This document shows positions 57,164-64,000 of a stretch of 64,000 bases of DNA, in pieces. The notes beneath the pieces were generated by a model. That model worked only from the letters and a program-made list of their open reading frames with translations. It was not told the origin of the DNA and did not search any database. The stretch's first letter is position 1; each line of letters starts with the position of its first letter. Source of the stretch: Longibacter salinarum. GTDB lineage: Bacteria > Bacteroidota > Rhodothermia > Rhodothermales > Salinibacteraceae. The DNA lies in NCBI RefSeq assembly GCF_002554795.1, contig NZ_PDEQ01000002.1, positions 124,001-188,000 of the forward strand, read 5' to 3'. Position numbers and translations under genes: made by a program.

Positions 57164-57242
57164 AACCTGTTTGGCGGACAGCCTTCAGTCCTACCTCAGA
57201 CGTAGCGTTCTGCCTTCCTCGCGACCCATCCGCCAAATAGGT
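57164..57242. repeat. Palindromic intergenic repeat, copy C
   Basis: The left end AACCTGTTTGGCGGACAGCC and the inverted right end CATCCGCCAAATAGGT share both end types with copies A and B, in the same orientation as B. It is only 79 bp, about 60 bp shorter in the middle. It lies 37 bp after the GNAT-like gene and 67 bp before a small membrane-protein gene. Confidence 0.68.
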
Positions 57243-57309
57243 ATGAACGTACTGGCACACGTCGCGTACTGCAGCCCACGCTAAATCCACGGAGAAGAAA
57301 AGACTCGCT

Positions 57310-57525
57310 ATGAGAAAGGTCGGAATCGCTCTCGTTGTACTCGGAATCGTCGGAATGATACTCACGAGCGTATCATTCAGCACGGAGGAGACGGTCGTTG
57401 ACGCCGGTCCGTTGGAGATTCAGAAGGAAGAAGAGCGTACGCTTCCGATTCCAACATATGCTGCTGGCGGCCTCATCCTGGTCGGCGGCGTGCTGCTTGT
57501 GGTCGACTGGCAGCAGAAGCAGTGA
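57310..57525 (+). CDS. Small two-helix membrane protein
   Basis: A 71-residue protein with two hydrophobic helices, VGIALVVLGIVGMILTSVSF and AAGGLILVGGVLLVVDW, joined by a charged loop (TEETVVDAGPLEIQKEEERTLPIP). Similar small proteins with the same helix-loop-helix layout are common in Bacteroidota and related phyla, but I know of no assigned function. It converges with the radical SAM gene, separated by 17 bp. Confidence 0.75.
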   Translation: MRKVGIALVVLGIVGMILTSVSFSTEETVVDAGPLEIQKEEERTLPIPTYAAGGLILVGGVLLVVDWQQKQ

Positions 57526-57542
57526 GTGAGAATGAGGGGGCC

Positions 57543-58646
57543 TCAGGTGTCAAACAGAGACATCTGTCCACCGGGCAGGCGGCGAAATTCGTTCGTCTTC
57601 AGCGCGTCGGTGCGTACGTCAAGGCCCGCCGATCGTCTGGCGCTATGGAAGAGCTGGTTGAGAACGGACGCCCACTCGCCCTGACCGCGGAAGCGACGAC
57701 CGAATGTGGAGTCGTTCAGCTTGCCGTCTCGAAGCTCCCGAAGACGTCCCAGGATCCGGTTCTTCCGGTCGGGAGCATGCTCATCGAGCCAGTCTTTAAA
57801 TATATCCTCGACGGGTCCGGGCAAACGTAGCAAGATGTAGCTCGCCGCCCGAGCGCCGTTTTCGGCAGCGGAGGATAGAATCTCCGGGATCTCTTCGTCA
57901 TTCAGTCCCGGGATAAGCGGTGCGAGAAGGATACGGACCGGAATGCCGGCTTCGCTCAGCGTTCGAATCGTTTTCAGGCGAAGAGAGGGACGTGCGGCTC
58001 GTGGCTCCAGCGTGCCAGCGAGCGAATCATCGACGCTCGTGAGGGAAATGTTGACGGTCACGAGGTCGTATTCCGCCATTTCGGCCAGCAGATCGACATC
58101 CCGGCGGATCAGCGCCGACTTCGTCACGATCGACACCGGATTTCGGTGTCGGAGAAACACCTCCAGGCAGCGCCGTGTGATTTCTAGCTCGCGTTCGACC
58201 GGTTGATACGGATCCGTGTTGCCGGAGAGAGCCACCGGCTGAGGCGTCCAGGACGGTTTCTGCAGCGTCTCCGCGAGAAGGGTGGGCGCCTGTGTCTTGA
58301 CGAAGATCTTCGATTCGAAGTCGATGCCTGCCGAGAGGCCCCAGTACTCGTGTGACGGACGGGCGTAGCAGTAGGGACAACCATGCTCGCATCCCTTATA
58401 CGGGTTCAGCGAGAACTCGAAAGGGACATCCGGGCTGTCATTTTTCGATAGAATGGAGGTCGAGGGGTCGGTGAAAAATGTGGTGTCGACGCTTCTCCGC
58501 TCATCTTCATCCAGTTCACCCGGGTCGAGATCCACGTACATCGGTTCAAAACGGTTCGGCACATTGCGGCGTGCCCCACGACCTCGGCGCCACGGCATCT
58601 CGTCGTTCATGACCGGTTCGATCTTCGGGAGAAAGGGTCGACTCAC
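57543..58646 (-). CDS. PA0069-family radical SAM protein
   Basis: A 367-residue protein with the radical-SAM cluster motif KGCEHGCPYCYARPSHEYW (CX3CX2C), preceded by GRGARRNVPNRFE and followed by GIDFESKIFVKTQAPTLL and VALSGNTDPYQPVERELEITR. These features are typical of the PA0069/SplB-like group. Its reaction is not established; some relatives are DNA-repair-like lyases, others unknown. The start at 58646 gives MSRPFLPKIEP; a later ATG (58610, MNDEMPWRRG) is also possible. It is isolated on the minus strand between convergent and divergent neighbours. Confidence 0.87.
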   Translation of the reverse strand: MSRPFLPKIEPVMNDEMPWRRGRGARRNVPNRFEPMYVDLDPGELDEDERRSVDTTFFTDPSTSILSKNDSPDVPFEFSLNPYKGCEHGCPYCYARPSHEYWGLSAGIDFESKIFVKTQAPTLLAETLQKPSWTPQPVALSGNTDPYQPVERELEITRRCLEVFLRHRNPVSIVTKSALIRRDVDLLAEMAEYDLVTVNISLTSVDDSLAGTLEPRAARPSLRLKTIRTLSEAGIPVRILLAPLIPGLNDEEIPEILSSAAENGARAASYILLRLPGPVEDIFKDWLDEHAPDRKNRILGRLRELRDGKLNDSTFGRRFRGQGEWASVLNQLFHSARRSAGLDVRTDALKTNEFRRLPGGQMSLFDT

Positions 58647-58920
58647 GTACCAATGTACGATATGTGCAATACATGTTCAATCGCGTGAGGGGAGATCCTC
58701 GCGACGCAATTCTCGATGAGAAGGTGATGGATGAGATTACGCGCCGATGGATCTGATCGCCCGTCGTCGACATGGACGAACGGCGCAGGTTGATGTAAGA
58801 CCGCACGGTTCCCGTTGCAGGTGTGCATGTTTTGACTCACGATGGCGAACCCGCGGAAACATCCAATTGTGAGTCAGTTTCATCCGGCATCGATGGCTTG
58901 TTTCCCCATGAAAATGCCAC

Positions 58921-60009
58921 GTGACCTATTTCTGGATCGCTTTGCACGTTGTGACGGTCAGTCTCGGACTGTCGATGGCCGTTGGTACAGCCCTCAGTTT
59001 GAGCCGGCATCCCCACTGGTTCATTCGCGGTTGGGACTTTCCGCGTCCGCTTATTGCGTCACTGGCCGCGATCTCTGGAATCATCTTCATGCTCCGATTC
59101 TACAACGGCGGCTTCTGGGACATCGCCTTTCTTGCTGTCATGGGATTGACGGTGGCATGGCAGATTCGCCGCATTGCACCCTACCTCCCGGTGATGCCGC
59201 GTCCGGTCGACTGGGCGCGTCGGCCGCGTCAGGAAAATACGCTCCGTATCGTGAGCTCAAACGTGATGCAGGAAAACGAGGGGTATCAGACCTGGATCGA
59301 CGTTGTGCGCGCGGCCGATCCGGATGTCATTTTGGCACTCGAGGTGGATGCGGAGTGGGAGAAAGCGATGCTATCGCTGCGGGACGACTACCCTCACGTC
59401 GTCGCACAGCCTCAGGACAATTACTACGGGATGATGCTGCTCTCGCGCCTGCCCCTCGTAGACCCTGAGATCCGCACGTTGGTGGAGGACGACGTACCAT
59501 CGCTCAAGACTCAAATCGAGATGCGCAACGGCCAAACGGTCACATTCTATGGTGTGCATCCTCGCCCCCCCGAGCCGATCCGCGACAATCACGCCGAAGA
59601 GCGTGATGCAGAAGTGGTGTTGCTCGGCCGCGAGATGAAAGAAGTCGATGGCAGCGTTCCGACCGTCGTTGCGGGCGACTTCAACGACGTCGCCTGGTCA
59701 CATACGACAGACCTCTTCATTCAACTAAGTGGCTTGCTCGATCCTCGCAAGGGTCGGGGCATTTTCAATACCTTTCATGCGGAGTACCCGATCTTCCGCT
59801 TCCCACTTGATCACATATTTCACTCCAACCACTTCAAGCTCGTCAACCTGCAGCTTTTAGACTACGTCGGATCGGACCACTTTCCAGTTTGTACGGAGCT
59901 CCACTATGAGTGGCGAGCCCCTGAAGACCAACCGGAGCCAGAGCCCTCCTCGGATGATGTTGAGGAGGCCCAGGAGAAAGTGGAACGCGCCGCAGAATCG
60001 CAGCACTGA
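58921..60009 (+). CDS. Membrane-anchored endonuclease/exonuclease/phosphatase-family protein
   Basis: A 362-residue protein started at a GTG at 58921, since no in-frame ATG precedes the first membrane helix. Three N-terminal helices (about 1-20, 42-62, 66-84) precede an EEP domain (about 108-335): LRIVSSNVMQENEGY, ADPDVILALEVDAEW, VTFYGVHPRPP, PTVVAGDFNDVAWSHT and LDHIFHSNHF with a final GSDHFPVCTEL. The Asn, Glu, Asp and His residues are those of the catalytic centre. It likely acts on a phosphodiester or phospholipid at the outer face of the inner membrane. The C-terminal tail is acidic and unstructured. It lies 97 bp before the coiled-coil lipoprotein gene. Confidence 0.85.
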   Translation: MTYFWIALHVVTVSLGLSMAVGTALSLSRHPHWFIRGWDFPRPLIASLAAISGIIFMLRFYNGGFWDIAFLAVMGLTVAWQIRRIAPYLPVMPRPVDWARRPRQENTLRIVSSNVMQENEGYQTWIDVVRAADPDVILALEVDAEWEKAMLSLRDDYPHVVAQPQDNYYGMMLLSRLPLVDPEIRTLVEDDVPSLKTQIEMRNGQTVTFYGVHPRPPEPIRDNHAEERDAEVVLLGREMKEVDGSVPTVVAGDFNDVAWSHTTDLFIQLSGLLDPRKGRGIFNTFHAEYPIFRFPLDHIFHSNHFKLVNLQLLDYVGSDHFPVCTELHYEWRAPEDQPEPEPSSDDVEEAQEKVERAAESQH

Positions 60010-60106
60010 CGGAGGCATGGCTCGAGCCGTTCACAAGATAGGCTCAACCTGCGTGCCTTCCGTTCCGTTTCGGACTCACATCGGACTCGAACAAGCGCTT
60101 GATGCC

Positions 60107-60856
60107 ATGAAGACGTTATCGATGACTCTAAGCACCGCAGTGTTCGCCGTATTCATCCTCTTCGCGGGGTGCCAGGAGGCCGGCGACGCGGACGAGGCCT
60201 CCACGGAGACAGCAGAAAACGGTGAGGTGGCTGCTGAAATGGAGGATATGGAGCAGGACTTCGAGCAAGTCTTCCAGGGTATCGACAATGATATCGAGGC
60301 TCTGGGACAGGAGTTCGAACAGGCCGGGGAGGCTGCCGGAGACGAGATGCAGCAGGAGTATCAAGAGCAATATCAAGAGATTCAGCAGCAGCGTCAGGAG
60401 CTCGACAATCAGATGAATCAACTCGAGCAGGCCAGCGAAGAGGAGGCGGCCGAGCTCCGAGCGAATATCCGTCAGAATCGTCGGGAGCTGCAGCAAAACG
60501 TCGACCGCCTTGTTCTTGAAGCCGCAGAGGAGCAGGATGAGTTCGTCGCCGCGGCGGAGGAACGTTTGCAGCGACTAGACAGCGAGATCAACGAGCTCCA
60601 ACAGCAAGCGCAGATGGCGGAGAACGAAATGGAAGCCGAGACGCGCGAAGAAATTCAAGAGTTGCAGCAGCAACGCGACGAATTGCAGCAGCAGCTCGAA
60701 CAGGCCGAACAGGCAACGGAAGAGGAGTTCGCTGAGATGCGTTCAGGCCTGGTCGATGGCATCGTAGAGGCACGTTCCGAGACGGCCCAGGCTCTGGATG
60801 AGATGGAAGAGGGAATCGAGCCGAATAGAGAGATGTCCAATCCAGATAACCAATAA
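60107..60856 (+). CDS. Coiled-coil lipoprotein
   Basis: 249 residues from the ATG at 60107; the longer frame upstream overlaps the previous gene's tail and is not credible. The lipoprotein signal is MTLSTAVFAVFILFAGC. Nearly all the rest is a long charged coiled coil rich in Glu and Gln (EEIQELQQQRDELQQQLEQA and similar heptads). No enzymatic motif is seen. Such proteins may span the periplasm or pack against the peptidoglycan as spacers. A strong terminator follows 130 bp after the stop. Confidence 0.75.
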   Translation: MKTLSMTLSTAVFAVFILFAGCQEAGDADEASTETAENGEVAAEMEDMEQDFEQVFQGIDNDIEALGQEFEQAGEAAGDEMQQEYQEQYQEIQQQRQELDNQMNQLEQASEEEAAELRANIRQNRRELQQNVDRLVLEAAEEQDEFVAAAEERLQRLDSEINELQQQAQMAENEMEAETREEIQELQQQRDELQQQLEQAEQATEEEFAEMRSGLVDGIVEARSETAQALDEMEEGIEPNREMSNPDNQ

Positions 60857-60988
60857 TCACCTCGGACTCCACACCTTTTGGTTCCGTTCGCGTGCTCGGG
60901 AGAAAGCGTACGCTCTGATGCCGTCGCATCATCGCAGAATCACGAGACGTAGCGTGTAGCAGAACGGAGGAGGAATGGACACACGATG

Positions 60989-61025
60989 AGGCCTCCCGTC
61001 GTTACGGCGGGAGGCCTTTTTTTTT
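60989..61025 (+). terminator. Strong rho-independent terminator
   Basis: AGGCCTCCCGTCG (60989-61001) pairs with CGGCGGGAGGCCT (61005-61017) over 13 bp (one G-U) around a 3-nt loop, followed by nine T. It ends transcription from the coiled-coil lipoprotein gene and shields the next gene. Confidence 0.94.
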
Positions 61026-61080
61026 ACTGCATCACAGCGAACGGTACCCCGATGCCGTTCGAGGCGAGTTTCGAATCCAG

Positions 61081-61881
61081 ATGGGAGTGCGTATGTTATC
61101 CTGCGTTCCCTCCAACGTCGCAACGTACCTTTCCCACGTGTCCACTACCTCGACCGAATCCATGACGCTCTGCGGCCGCGAGATCACCTATCGTGTCCGT
61201 CGAAGCAAGCGGGCAAAACGCGTTCGTATCCGAGCGAATCTGAAGGGAATTACCGTCGTTCTTCCGCACCGTGCCTCCGTTGACCCAGCCGTCATTCTGC
61301 AACGGAAGGCGTCCTGGGTGCAAAAGCATCTGGACAAGTTCGCCCGGCTCCGTGACCGGCTCCCGGTGCGAACGTTTGAGCCCGGAGCGGTTTTTCCGCT
61401 ACTCGGGCGGGACCGTACCGTCCGCGTCGAGCCATGCGACCAGTCTCACGTGTCCGGCGACACGCTGCTGGACGGCGATTCGCTGGTTTTGTGCCGCGAC
61501 CGGGTCCAGGCCACCTCCGTGCATGCCGAGTTGGAGCATCTATACCGGGAGACTGCCCGCGCCCATTACGCGGATCGGGCACAGCATTTCGGAAGCGTGA
61601 TGGGACTCACGTACGATCGCCTGCAGATTCGCAATCAGAAGACGCGGTGGGGGAGTTACTCGCCTCGAACCGGTACCCTGAGCATGAATTACCGGCTGTT
61701 GATGGCACCTCCGGCAATCGTGGACTATGTCATCGTGCACGAACTCGCCCACGTTCTGCATGCAAACCACAGTGCCAAATTCTGGCGCGTGGTCGAGCGC
61801 TATGATCCGACGTACCGGGAGAAAGAGCGGTGGCTGGACGAGCATGGTCCGACGCTCATTTTCGATGGTCGTCACGTATAG
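61081..61881 (+). CDS. YgjP-like (DUF45) metal-dependent hydrolase
   Basis: A 266-residue protein from 61081, or about 239 from an ATG at 61162, which matches the usual start of the family better (MTLCGREITYRVRRSKRAKR). The zinc site is VIVHELAHVLHANHSAKFW with the HExxH-type motif in the form HELAH plus a downstream His. QIRNQKTRWGSYSPRTGTLSMNYRL is the conserved block of the YgjP/DUF45 family, which has an M48-like core. The family's substrate is not well defined; members may act as intracellular zinc proteases. It is separated from the preceding transcript by a strong terminator. Confidence 0.85.
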   Translation: MGVRMLSCVPSNVATYLSHVSTTSTESMTLCGREITYRVRRSKRAKRVRIRANLKGITVVLPHRASVDPAVILQRKASWVQKHLDKFARLRDRLPVRTFEPGAVFPLLGRDRTVRVEPCDQSHVSGDTLLDGDSLVLCRDRVQATSVHAELEHLYRETARAHYADRAQHFGSVMGLTYDRLQIRNQKTRWGSYSPRTGTLSMNYRLLMAPPAIVDYVIVHELAHVLHANHSAKFWRVVERYDPTYREKERWLDEHGPTLIFDGRHV

Positions 61882-62031
61882 CCGAATTGCGATACTGCGT
61901 CCATGGCGCATGTCGGAATGCGCAAAATACCGGGGTGCGAGAGTTCAGGCGCGTTGATATTGGACCGAGTCTCCAGGCCTGGGCGGCGTGTCTACGTGGT
62001 TCACATCGCCCGTTTCGACGGTCTCTAAAGA

Positions 62032-63459
62032 ATGGGTGGTGGTTCGATGTCCGAGTCTGATCGTGTGGATGATATCCCGTTTTTTTCTCGATGGATGGTT
62101 TCTCGCTGCCGCACGCTGGGCCGGTGGAGGATGATGCTCATTCTCGTGCTTGTGGGGGCTGTGACGCTGGGCAGTGGTGAGCATGAGCGAAAATGGCAGG
62201 CGACGGGTCCGCCCGATGCGATCGCAGAAATGCCATCGGCCGAGGATCATGTCTTGACGCTGCGTCGAGCCGTCCGTGCGCCCGGGGAAACCGCGTACAG
62301 GGGAAAGACGCTTCCGGCAGGCACCATCATCGTTGTGTATCAGGAGTACGGCGACGAACCGCACACCATCGACCGGCAAGGGTATAGTTCGCGTGACGCC
62401 CTTGTCCATCAGATCGTGGGCACAGTCACGGGAACAGGGCAGCGGGGGCTTGGCAGCAACGTGCGGGTAGACACACTGAACGGTCTGGGGCGGTCGCGAG
62501 AACGGTATGCGGGCACGGCACCTCGCGGCTCGGGGGTGTCACCGTCGACATTCATTACGTACGTAGCGGCTCGCCTTCCAAATGGTGAACTCCTCGAAAG
62601 CTACGTCAATGCGGGGAAGGATGGCTACACACCAGGGTTCGATGCCGTCTGGTCAGGGCGGATGACGATGGGGCCGGTGCCCCATGATTCGGTCGACGCC
62701 ATCAACCGTCTCTTTGACAGCGTCTTGTTTCCCGTTGGTTTGCCCGAGGTCGCTTCATCGGCCTTGGCTGCTGTATCTGGGGGGCTGCCACGTGTGTCAG
62801 GGGGCACGTCGAGTCCTTTCGAGAGAGAACGGGGAGATACGGCACGAGCGAGCAACCGCCAATCCGTTGAGCGAACATCGAGCCGGACCGCGAACGATCG
62901 AGTCCAAGAGAAGAAGCGCACCCCGCGGCAGCAGGAATCGAATACAGAGATTCCGTTCGTCAGGCCACCCGACGACGAGTTCGCGAGCCGGGGCGGCCGT
63001 CCTGCCGACCAGGTGAGGGATCGCGATCCCATTCCGCTGGAATCCGATGACCCGGAGCTTCGACATTCCTCCCGCGAGGACGTTCGGTCGGTTGCTCGTG
63101 TCGAGGGGATCCCGCCGACGAAGCGGGTGCCACGCGAATCCACGGCCGGGGTGAATGGATGGTGGCTTCTCCTCGTTGGAATATTGATGGGCATGGTGGG
63201 CGTAGCGATCGGCGTGAAGTATCGCGAGCAGATTATCCGCTTACCGAACCTGATAAAATCAGAGGAGGACGAGGAGCCACCGACCGATCTGGTTCCACAG
63301 TCGCAGGAAATGATGACAGCCCGGTTGCAGCCGCCCTTCACGGATACGGCTCCGGAGTTCAATCTCGACGACAGCTTCTGGGATGTCCGTGGCGAATCCC
63401 AGGCGGAATCCAGGGGCCAGGAGGGTCTGGACGATCTCCGATTCCAGGAAGATCGTTGA
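62032..63459 (+). CDS. Hypothetical two-helix membrane protein with disordered middle
   Basis: A 475-residue protein. One N-terminal helix (WRMMLILVLVGAVTLGSG), then a folded region of about 70-235 with no match to a family I know, then a long low-complexity stretch (about 235-375, rich in Arg, Ser and Pro). A second helix (WWLLLVGILMGMVGVAIGV) and an acidic C-terminal tail follow. Charge distribution suggests the middle region faces the periplasm. Starts at 62032 or 62047 (MSES) are equally possible. It precedes an SGNH-like gene by 124 bp on the same strand. No function can be named. Confidence 0.6.
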   Translation: MGGGSMSESDRVDDIPFFSRWMVSRCRTLGRWRMMLILVLVGAVTLGSGEHERKWQATGPPDAIAEMPSAEDHVLTLRRAVRAPGETAYRGKTLPAGTIIVVYQEYGDEPHTIDRQGYSSRDALVHQIVGTVTGTGQRGLGSNVRVDTLNGLGRSRERYAGTAPRGSGVSPSTFITYVAARLPNGELLESYVNAGKDGYTPGFDAVWSGRMTMGPVPHDSVDAINRLFDSVLFPVGLPEVASSALAAVSGGLPRVSGGTSSPFERERGDTARASNRQSVERTSSRTANDRVQEKKRTPRQQESNTEIPFVRPPDDEFASRGGRPADQVRDRDPIPLESDDPELRHSSREDVRSVARVEGIPPTKRVPRESTAGVNGWWLLLVGILMGMVGVAIGVKYREQIIRLPNLIKSEEDEEPPTDLVPQSQEMMTARLQPPFTDTAPEFNLDDSFWDVRGESQAESRGQEGLDDLRFQEDR

Positions 63460-63583
63460 GCGAATGAGGGTGTGGCACATCGAATGGGAGAGCGGCGGCT
63501 TTCTTCTACGCGCCGCATTCCGTACTCTCTTGATTCCATTCGACCCGAGCGTTTCGCTCTGTCCTCGTCTCCTGCCTGTCTAC

Positions 63584-64000
63584 ATGCACATTACGCTGAT
63601 TGGCGACTCGACGCTTGATAATGCCGCCTACACCGCCGGCGGCCCGCACGTGACTGCTATTCTCAACGACCTGCTTGGCCCCGACGGCTCTGCGTCCCTG
63701 GCGGCGGTGGACGGAGCTCGGATGCGGGACGTCGGCTACCAGGTTGATACGGTCAAGGATGAAGCCACTCACGCCGTCCTGAGCGTCGGAGGGAACGACG
63801 CACTTCTCAGCGTCAATGCGTTGACGCAATCCGTGGATACGATCGCGGATGCTCTGCTCGAACTGGAGGACATCGTCGACGACTTCGCCGGCAGCTATCG
63901 CCGATGCCTCAAGCAAGTGCTCAACCTCGGGCTGCCGACGACGGTCTGCACGATCTATCCCGGCGACTTCAGCGAGGAGGGTCAGCAGCGCGTCATCTCG
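63584..64000 (+). CDS. SGNH/GDSL-type hydrolase, N-terminal part
   Basis: The frame begins at the ATG at 63584 and runs off the right edge, giving about 139 residues. MHITLIGDSTLDNAAYTAGG carries the GDS block I with the nucleophile Ser near residue 9; VLSVGGNDALLSVNALTQ carries the GGND block III with its Asn. This is the start of an SGNH hydrolase or lipase-like esterase of the small cytoplasmic kind; there is no signal peptide. The Asp-His pair of block V lies beyond the window. Confidence 0.82.
   Translation, partial: MHITLIGDSTLDNAAYTAGGPHVTAILNDLLGPDGSASLAAVDGARMRDVGYQVDTVKDEATHAVLSVGGNDALLSVNALTQSVDTIADALLELEDIVDDFAGSYRRCLKQVLNLGLPTTVCTIYPGDFSEEGQQRVIS

Noticed and set aside
31615-57242. 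Integron attC sites
   Set aside because: The palindromic repeats have the right length, but their ends lack the RYYYAAC and GTTRRRY core sites, they are scattered and not cassette-linked, and no integrase is present.
58842-59468. A 208-residue frame overlapping the EEP-family gene
   Set aside because: It is in a different frame on the same strand as the EEP domain and lacks any motif. The EEP frame carries membrane helices and the full catalytic set.

Overview
The window looks like a chromosomal segment of a high-GC member of the Bacteroidota/Rhodothermota (Rhodothermales or Salinibacter-like, by inference). It carries a SusC/SusD pair, two secreted proteins with type IX secretion (T9SS) C-terminal sorting domains, many lipoproteins with clear lipoboxes, and acidic proteins. 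Gene starts have pyrimidine-rich leaders and almost no Shine-Dalgarno motifs. No mobile element, phage or CRISPR array was found.

Layout. (1) 1-416: the N-terminal part of ATP-dependent PEP carboxykinase, cut by the window edge. (2) 1.0-25.8 kb: a glycan-utilisation locus. A LacI-family regulator and a ROK sugar kinase face three collinear transcription units: SusC-SusD-GHL10 hydrolase-Na+/solute symporter; two T9SS-sorted paralogues-Tat-exported FAD oxidoreductase-GH38 alpha-mannosidase-like enzyme; and alpha/beta hydrolase-DUF4434-AGE-type epimerase-NagB/PIG-L fusion. Near-identical palindromes centred on TGCAAACGTTTGCA sit at the head of all three units, so the LacI protein probably controls the whole set. 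The gene content suggests a mannose- and/or amino-sugar-containing substrate with an oxidative step. (3) 25.8-36.0 kb: an alpha-2-macroglobulin lipoprotein with PbpC, then queE and queF (queuosine pathway). (4) 36-42.6 kb: lipoproteins or secreted proteins with beta-propellers (FG-GAP, YncE-like, choice-of-anchor B). (5) 42.6-45 kb and 53.1-54.7 kb: two gene-poor, AT-richer islands. They hold three solitary 64-residue Phd/YefM-like antitoxin paralogues with no toxin, structured putative RNAs, orphan terminators and copies of a palindromic repeat. Each island is followed by a PAS/HisKA sensor kinase that lacks a neighbouring response regulator. (6) 47-53 kb and 56.8-64 kb: mixed housekeeping and envelope genes (DoxX-like protein, exported methyltransferase, parvulin chaperone, PhoD-like phosphatase, LolA-like protein, PA0069-type radical SAM enzyme, EEP-family protein, coiled-coil lipoprotein, YgjP-like metalloprotease, partial SGNH hydrolase).

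The most notable points are the three-operon LacI regulon and its undescribed glycan pathway; the repeated arrangement of orphan Phd-like protein, palindromic repeat and PAS histidine kinase; the intergenic palindromic repeat family (three paired copies and two single ends); and two candidate structured RNAs in the 43.7-44.7 kb island. All functional assignments come from reading motifs by eye; no database search was possible.
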